A DNA stretch of 56,209 nucleotides from Desulfobacteraceae bacterium (GTDB taxonomy: Bacteria > Desulfobacterota > Desulfobacteria > Desulfobacterales > Desulfobacteraceae): contig JAFLJU010000656.1 in assembly GCA_022712835.1 (NCBI GenBank), forward strand, positions 1 to 56,209, given 5' to 3'. Shown here piece after piece: positions 50,846 through 56,209 of this stretch. Every line of letters begins with the position of its first letter. Position 1 is the first letter of the stretch. The translations under genes were made by a program, and so were the position numbers. A model generated the notes under the pieces. That model was not told the origin of the DNA. It saw only the letters and a program-made list of their open reading frames with translations, and searched no databases.

Positions 50846-52966
50846 ATGATACTATTTAAGAAAGATTATGCGCATCTAGACGAGACTCATATACATTTAC
50901 AGACTAAGAATAGATCATTTGTACGAATGCATGCTGTCCTAAAGCGGATGGGAATCAAGAATAACTTATTCCACTTAATCTTATTAGATCCAGATCTTGC
51001 AGATATCGATCCACATAACCTAGTGGATAATTCAGAAGAGTTAAAGCTTAAGATAGTGAGAGAAGCTAAGACTAATCCATATTACATATTTAGAGAACTC
51101 CTACGTATCCATGAAATTGGTACTGATGGTGTGCGATTTAAAGTGAACAGAGGTAATTTATCAATCATCTGGTTATACTTTAACCATATAGATAATTTAG
51201 TAATAGCGCCACGGCAAACACTTAAGACAGTTACAGCAACAAGTATTATTATATCAGTAATGTATTTCCTCTCATATAACTACAGATTCTCTATATTAGC
51301 TAAAGGTAATAAGTTGAGGAAAGTTAATATCATTAGGTTAAAAGATATGAGAGATGGATTACCAAAATGGTTAGTACATTCATCAGCTAATGATATTAAT
51401 AATAGTGAAGAGATCACATATGATGCATTGAGTAATACATGTGATAGTTATGTAGCTCAGAATTCTAACTCAGGTGCTGATTCACTAGGTCGTGGTATGA
51501 CTACACCTTCTCAATTTTGGGATGAGATAGCTTACTTTAATAATATCGATATCACATATCCAATAGCTATAGCTTCTACTGGTACAGCAGTAGATAATGC
51601 AAGAAAGAATCATGACCCATATGGTAATATATTAGCTACTACTGCTGGTAAATTGAATAGTACTGAAGGTGCTTATACTCACGCTATGATACTAGATAGT
51701 TTTGCATTCACTGAGCACTTATATGACTTAGATGATGAAGCTAAGTTAAATGCTACTGTAGCTAGTGGTAGTAGTGCTAAGATGGTCTATAGTGAATTTA
51801 GCTATCAGCAATTAGGTTATGATGATGCATGGTTTAATGAAAAGGCTGCTAGATCTAAAGGTACTAAAGATACAATCGCTAGGGATTATCTGAATAAATG
51901 GACTCGTGGTAGTGAGACATCTCCTATAGATATCCTATTACTAGATAAGGTACATAGTAGTAAGAAAGAACCTGTATATGTGCAATATATCGATGAGTTC
52001 ATGATCAGGTGGTACATACCAAAAGAACAAGTAGAGATACAAGCTAACTTCGTTAGGATACCAATCGTACTAGGTATGGATGTATCTGAAAATGTAGGTA
52101 ATGATAATACCTCATTCGTATTTGTAGATGCTAGGAGTCTAGAAGTCATAGGCGTATGTATCTGTAATACAGTGAACTTAATTAAGGTAGCTCTACTAGT
52201 AGTCAAACTATTAAAGAATCCTAACATACTCTATATACCAGAAAGAAATATGGCAGTAGGCGTGATAGATCTTGTACTATTAGAACTGGATAAGGAAGGT
52301 ATTAATCCATTTAAAAGAATATACAACTTAGTAGTGCAAGATCATGCTGATAATAAATTTAAGAACGTGAATATAGCCCATGGAGAATTATATGACAAGT
52401 ACCGAAAGTACTTTGGCTTTAGAAACTCTAACAGTGCAACTATCGGTAGGAAATTCTTATATAATACAGTGTTTAAGAGAGCGTTAGAATTATCTGCTGA
52501 TAAGATCAATGATGCTGGACTAGTACTAGAGATACAGGGATTGACTATAAGAAATGGTAGAGTCGATCATACTAGTAGTGGACATGATGATAGAGTAGTC
52601 GGATATATCTTAGCCTGCATGGTTGTACTATTTGGTAAGAATCTTAGCATGTATGATGCATTCAGTGATATGAGGAAGGATACTATATTGCAAGATATAA
52701 TAGCAGAGGAGAATATAGAAAATGGAGTAGATATAGATGACCTCCAATTACGAATACAGGTACTAGATAAGCGATTATCTATACAGAAAGATAGAACTAA
52801 ACGTGTAGGTATCATACATAAGTTGAATGATCTCAAATCACTATTACCTGACGATGCTAATAATATGATCAAGCGAGTAGATACAGTTGACGATTTAGTC
52901 AATACTAAAGCTAATATCAATGTCTACCCCGATATAGATATCAATGCATACTTTACAAACATATAA
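50846..52966 (+). CDS. Terminase large subunit
   Basis: 706 aa. ATPase: 'LVIAPRQTLKTVTATS' (Arg123, Lys127; a Walker A without the second Gly, compare T4 gp17 SRQLSKT) and 'PSQFWDEIAYF' (Walker B with catalytic Glu), then 'ILATTAGKLNS' (coupling motif). Nuclease: 'IVLGMDVSENVGNDNTSFVF' (first Asp of the RNase H-like fold), 'VGVIDLVLLELDKEG', and 'HTSSGHDDRVVGYILACMVV' (C-terminal Asp pair). It drives ATP-dependent packaging and cuts the concatemer. The C-terminal ~110 aa look coiled-coil. It is followed by a 9-bp gap and the metalloprotease gene. Confidence 0.88.
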   Translation: MILFKKDYAHLDETHIHLQTKNRSFVRMHAVLKRMGIKNNLFHLILLDPDLADIDPHNLVDNSEELKLKIVREAKTNPYYIFRELLRIHEIGTDGVRFKVNRGNLSIIWLYFNHIDNLVIAPRQTLKTVTATSIIISVMYFLSYNYRFSILAKGNKLRKVNIIRLKDMRDGLPKWLVHSSANDINNSEEITYDALSNTCDSYVAQNSNSGADSLGRGMTTPSQFWDEIAYFNNIDITYPIAIASTGTAVDNARKNHDPYGNILATTAGKLNSTEGAYTHAMILDSFAFTEHLYDLDDEAKLNATVASGSSAKMVYSEFSYQQLGYDDAWFNEKAARSKGTKDTIARDYLNKWTRGSETSPIDILLLDKVHSSKKEPVYVQYIDEFMIRWYIPKEQVEIQANFVRIPIVLGMDVSENVGNDNTSFVFVDARSLEVIGVCICNTVNLIKVALLVVKLLKNPNILYIPERNMAVGVIDLVLLELDKEGINPFKRIYNLVVQDHADNKFKNVNIAHGELYDKYRKYFGFRNSNSATIGRKFLYNTVFKRALELSADKINDAGLVLEIQGLTIRNGRVDHTSSGHDDRVVGYILACMVVLFGKNLSMYDAFSDMRKDTILQDIIAEENIENGVDIDDLQLRIQVLDKRLSIQKDRTKRVGIIHKLNDLKSLLPDDANNMIKRVDTVDDLVNTKANINVYPDIDINAYFTNI

Positions 52967-52975
52967 GGGAGAATC

Positions 52976-54595
52976 ATGAGTACTTTAATAGGTAGTATCG
53001 ATACATTAGATTCCAGCATGCCGATGTTCAGAGACGTACTAGGATCTACTGAATCTATAAGCTTACAGACAAGTAAAGAATTCCCTGAGAAGCTTATCTC
53101 ATTAATCGATAGTATATTCGAATTTACCACTAAGCATGATAAAGATTACGGTGATCCTACAGATAGTTCTAGTGCTAGTATCAAACATAGGCGCATGAAG
53201 ACTTTCATAGATAAGTATGTCCAACCTGAGTTTAAGAAGGTAGTAAAGAAATACACCGGTGTCGTAATTAAAAATCTAGAGACATCATATCCTAGCAACA
53301 TTGATAATGTATGTAGTATATATGTATGCTTATCTAAGTGCGATACTTATATGAGTAAGTTAATTTATGCTGCTGAAGGTAATGTAAAAGGTCAGTTAAG
53401 AAACGCTAATACTGTAAAGGATGTATTAAAAGTAACTGAGAGTCTAGATAGAGAACGAGGTAAGATACTCAAAGAAGCTGGTACTCTTGGTGTAGTGATA
53501 GGATTACCCATTGGTATATTTGTCCTTGGTGATTTCTTACCTAAAGCTCATACTAAATATCAACCTACATCCAGAGAAATAGTATCAGCATTACTACATG
53601 AATTAGGTCACGTATTTGCTTGGGTTGAATATATGGCTGATCTGAGTTATACTGGATACTATGGCAATAATGCATTACGTGATACTGATCAATTGATAAA
53701 GAAAGATCCAAAAGGTCTTAAGAAAGAACTGGATAAGAAGCTAGATAAGGCTGGGGATAATAGTAAATTACGAATGAAATTATCCAGCTCTATCGATACA
53801 TTACTATCTAAGATATCTGATGATGATATCAGTGATACTGAGAATATCTACGCTGGTAACACTCTATGGATAATACTAATACTACTACTGAGTATATATT
53901 TGGGTAAATATACTATATTCACCGCAGTCAAGTTAATGATAATACCTAATCCACCTAAGGGTAAAAGTAATAGTACAGGATCTAGATCTCTATATGTAGA
54001 TGAAAATAATACTACCATGTGGGAACGATTAGCTGATGAATATGTAAGTAGGTATCGTATGAGTCCTGAGCTGAATAGTATGCTAATCAAAATAGGTAAG
54101 ATCCAAAGTGCTATGATGGCACGTGGTTTCATGATACCAGTGTTTAATAGTACCATACGGGATAGTTTTGCACTGAGAGCTATCAATGTCGCATTGCGTA
54201 TACCTGTAATTGTAGGTATATCTGTCATGGGTGCTAAACTGTATAGATTCAGTGGTTCATCATATGAAACTACTATCAAGCGATTAAGCCGTAATGTATC
54301 TAATAATATCGACATGCTGAAAGATAGTAGTCTACCACCAGCTATAAGGAATGAATTAATAGAAGATATCTCTATCATGGAGAAGCAGTTAGCTACTATA
54401 CCGTTTAAGTTACATAATAATATTACCAACTTCATCAATCTACCTGGTAATATTATTACTTCTATACTAAATAATACACTAGGTGATGGTGGAGTAAGTA
54501 GTGACTATGCTAAATTAGCTATCAGTATTGATAATATGCTAAGTACTAGAGCCTATAAGACAGCGTCTCAGCTAGATACTCTATTTAAAAAATAA
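52976..54595 (+). CDS. M48-like membrane zinc metalloprotease
   Basis: 539 aa. 'SALLHELGHVFAWVEYM' has HExxH (His208, Glu209, His212), and 'WERLADEYVSRY' (Glu350) has the ExxAD third-ligand pattern of M48 gluzincins. Two hydrophobic segments surround this: 'LGVVIGLPIGIFVLGDFL' (171-188) just before HELGH and 'TLWIILILLLSIYLGKY' (296-312) between the two halves of the site. This is the layout of HtpX/Ste24-type membrane proteases. The N-terminal ~160 aa and C-terminal ~180 aa are helical and phage-specific. It lies between the terminase and 54617-55864 with short gaps. Target unknown. A role in the virion or at the host membrane is possible. Confidence 0.72.
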   Translation: MSTLIGSIDTLDSSMPMFRDVLGSTESISLQTSKEFPEKLISLIDSIFEFTTKHDKDYGDPTDSSSASIKHRRMKTFIDKYVQPEFKKVVKKYTGVVIKNLETSYPSNIDNVCSIYVCLSKCDTYMSKLIYAAEGNVKGQLRNANTVKDVLKVTESLDRERGKILKEAGTLGVVIGLPIGIFVLGDFLPKAHTKYQPTSREIVSALLHELGHVFAWVEYMADLSYTGYYGNNALRDTDQLIKKDPKGLKKELDKKLDKAGDNSKLRMKLSSSIDTLLSKISDDDISDTENIYAGNTLWIILILLLSIYLGKYTIFTAVKLMIIPNPPKGKSNSTGSRSLYVDENNTTMWERLADEYVSRYRMSPELNSMLIKIGKIQSAMMARGFMIPVFNSTIRDSFALRAINVALRIPVIVGISVMGAKLYRFSGSSYETTIKRLSRNVSNNIDMLKDSSLPPAIRNELIEDISIMEKQLATIPFKLHNNITNFINLPGNIITSILNNTLGDGGVSSDYAKLAISIDNMLSTRAYKTASQLDTLFKK

Positions 54596-54616
54596 TACAA
54601 TGAGGATATAAACTCG

Positions 54617-55864
54617 ATGTCATCTCATATACTAACACATTTCGATAAGGATCTAGATCTTAAGATTACACCTAAATTATGTGAACGATTCAATCGTATG
54701 GTGCTATCATTTGAGATATATAAAACTCACCCACTAGTACTCAACTCTAACATGTTAGCTGTAGAGAAGTTTGTTTTTAGATCCGATGACTTCTCTAACT
54801 TCTTTGAAGTACTATCACTAGATGAACGTGATGTCATAGCTATCATAAAAGCTATCCCATCTGTCAATAAAGATCATAAGGTAGTGTCAGATGCACTAAA
54901 CTTAGTCTCTGTATATATGATACATAAGATAATGACTAGTAGATTACCTAGTAAATTGATGATAAAGACAGCTACTAACGTACTGAACTATCATCAGTAC
55001 AGATTCATTGCTAGCGCTATCAATCACTATCTACCTCATGGAGCTAATTATGATATCATGCAAACAGTAATGGAAAGATTATCACTCAAGTATAGTATCA
55101 AGCAAGATCATACATGGAAGAAGGTTACCACTAATAGGTCTACTACGATAATATCTAAAGACAATATCCATTACAATACTGTCATGAACTTTAACGATGA
55201 TGCTAAAGTACTATATCTCATCACTGATACTAGTACACGAATACGTAGTCAGTTACAAAATATCGTAGGTAACTACTTAGAGACTAAGGAAGCTGATGAT
55301 TACATGAAATCATTTTCTCGCACCACTACGCTAGATGGTGAGAAGATACTCAAGGAACTCAATGCTTCTTTTAGTCATATATCTAGCGCTGTATATAATA
55401 AGATATTATCTAAGTCTCAGTTTGTTAACGAAGGTTATATCAAGATGGTGAATCATACCATCCCTATGATAAGTTATGGTATGTTGAAACGTGCTATATT
55501 AGTCATTACTGATGTAGCTAATATACAGGTAGCTGATAATGAATCTGAGAAGGTGATAACTAAACGTAATGGTACTATCATATCTGTAGGTCTAGTCAAA
55601 TTGATAGATGATGTAGTGTATTCCATCTATGATTCTGCTATACATAATAAGTCAGTCAATGTGAATAGTAAGATAGCTATCTATACTAATACTAAGAAGA
55701 TATACTCGGTATACCAGAAGACTAATAATGATCTCACTAATAATAAACTATCGATAGAGTATTTGATTACTGATAATAAAATCACACGAAGATCTAATAC
55801 TATCTCATTACTGATAGTAGCATTATCACTCTACATATGTCTAGTATCATTTGAGAGCTTATAA
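54617..55864 (+). CDS. Helical protein with C-terminal membrane anchor
   Basis: 415 aa, mostly helical, with a C-terminal hydrophobic segment 'TISLLIVALSLYICLVSF' that looks like a tail anchor. No catalytic motif. RBS ATGAGGATATAAACTC, 21 bp after the metalloprotease stop, so co-expressed with it. It may be a partner or substrate of that protease (inference from position and shared membrane location). It resembles 26100-27005 in overall helical character only. Confidence 0.6.
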   Translation: MSSHILTHFDKDLDLKITPKLCERFNRMVLSFEIYKTHPLVLNSNMLAVEKFVFRSDDFSNFFEVLSLDERDVIAIIKAIPSVNKDHKVVSDALNLVSVYMIHKIMTSRLPSKLMIKTATNVLNYHQYRFIASAINHYLPHGANYDIMQTVMERLSLKYSIKQDHTWKKVTTNRSTTIISKDNIHYNTVMNFNDDAKVLYLITDTSTRIRSQLQNIVGNYLETKEADDYMKSFSRTTTLDGEKILKELNASFSHISSAVYNKILSKSQFVNEGYIKMVNHTIPMISYGMLKRAILVITDVANIQVADNESEKVITKRNGTIISVGLVKLIDDVVYSIYDSAIHNKSVNVNSKIAIYTNTKKIYSVYQKTNNDLTNNKLSIEYLITDNKITRRSNTISLLIVALSLYICLVSFESL

Positions 55865-55876
55865 TCCATACACGAT

Positions 55877-55911
55877 ATCCATAGCATACCTATTACGGGT
55901 ATGCTATGGAT
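55877..55911 (+). terminator. Terminator hairpin (ATAGCATACC family)
   Basis: ATCCATAGCATACC / GGTATGCTATGGAT then ACGTTTAGTT, after the last plus-strand gene. The 55912-56021 stretch beyond it is AT-rich with no gene. Confidence 0.75.
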
Positions 55912-56021
55912 ACGTTTAGTTCATATATCATCACTACTATATCTGACATTATCTCATTATCAGATATATTCAGATACTACTCAAATATACTTAGAATATA
56001 CTACCGGATCTTCAAATACTG

Positions 56022-56209
56022 CTAATTTCAGATAAGTTTCAGACTTACTGAAATACCCATTTCTGAACGCCTATATTACTGCACGTAGGAAACACGAAAT
56101 ATAGCAAATATGGGGGGTCACGTAGGGATATACAGGTAGAAATAGCACCTCTCCTACCCCTTATAAAACCACGGGTGACAGACCCTCTTTTTTAGCACTT
56201 TATTTTAGC
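56022..56209. repeat. Long dispersed repeat, copy B (invertible-segment form 2), cut by window end
   Basis: Matches 3582-3770 base for base in the left ~124 bp apart from a few substitutions. It then carries 56146-56186 as the reverse complement of 3706-3746 and rejoins the common right flank (TTTTAGCACTTTATTTT). The window ends at the right edge of the homology. Confidence 0.9.

Overview
This window is a densely coded, AT-rich piece of a tailed-phage genome, almost certainly a jumbo myovirus with distant similarity to the phiKZ / nucleus-forming group. The evidence is a phiKZ-sized major capsid protein (729 aa), a large terminase, a gp21-like prohead protease, the N-terminal half of a multisubunit RNA polymerase beta' subunit carrying the DxDGD catalytic motif, and a set of phage replication proteins: DnaB-like helicase, UvsX/RecA-like ATPase, SbcC/Rad50-like ATPase, RuvC-like resolvase, ThyX and a dNMP kinase. 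No tRNA, rRNA, CRISPR array or integrase was seen. The host cannot be named from this sequence. Ribosome binding sites are strong (AGGAGG type).

Layout. 1-11540: an accessory region dominated by paralogous beta-propeller genes on the minus strand, with a zinc-ribbon/HNH-like protein and the RNA polymerase beta' fragment between them. 11857-25317: virion genes, comprising an abundant unknown structural protein, a tight four-gene minus-strand operon that is probably baseplate, a 533-aa protein on the plus strand, a collagen-like fibre, then the RecA/UvsX-like ATPase. 25551-29475: small genes plus another seven-bladed propeller. 30149-36389: major capsid protein and its acidic-repeat partner, then DnaB-like helicase on the opposite strand. 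36443-41034: nucleotide and replication cluster (ThyX, RuvC, dNMP kinase, and a family B DNA polymerase that is broken into an exonuclease ORF and a tiny motif-A ORF). 41242-46271: small proteins, a LigA-like zinc-finger fragment and SbcC. 46647-49492: a degenerate propeller relative, an inactive/active ClpP pair and the prohead protease. 49597-55864: terminase, an M48-like membrane metalloprotease and a companion protein, all on the plus strand.

The most distinctive layer is non-coding. Many genes sit behind a modular 5' region made, in gene direction, of: a terminator hairpin for the preceding gene; a conserved ~45-bp hairpin block (GCACTCT-AGCATGAG...); a core promoter (TTTCAGGTATATAT, then ACTATAG); one to three tandem palindromic hairpins at the start of the transcript; a second structured leader; and the start cassette TTAGGAGGGTATGAATATG. 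The same leader, and even the first codons (Met-Asn-Met-Lys), are attached to unrelated proteins, so leader and gene appear to be shuffled separately. The window also has two copies of a ~188-bp repeat, one near the left end and one at the right edge, which differ by a clean inversion of a 41-bp internal segment.

Limits: functions are assigned by reading motifs in the translations, without database searches. Baseplate assignments and the functions of the small proteins are tentative.
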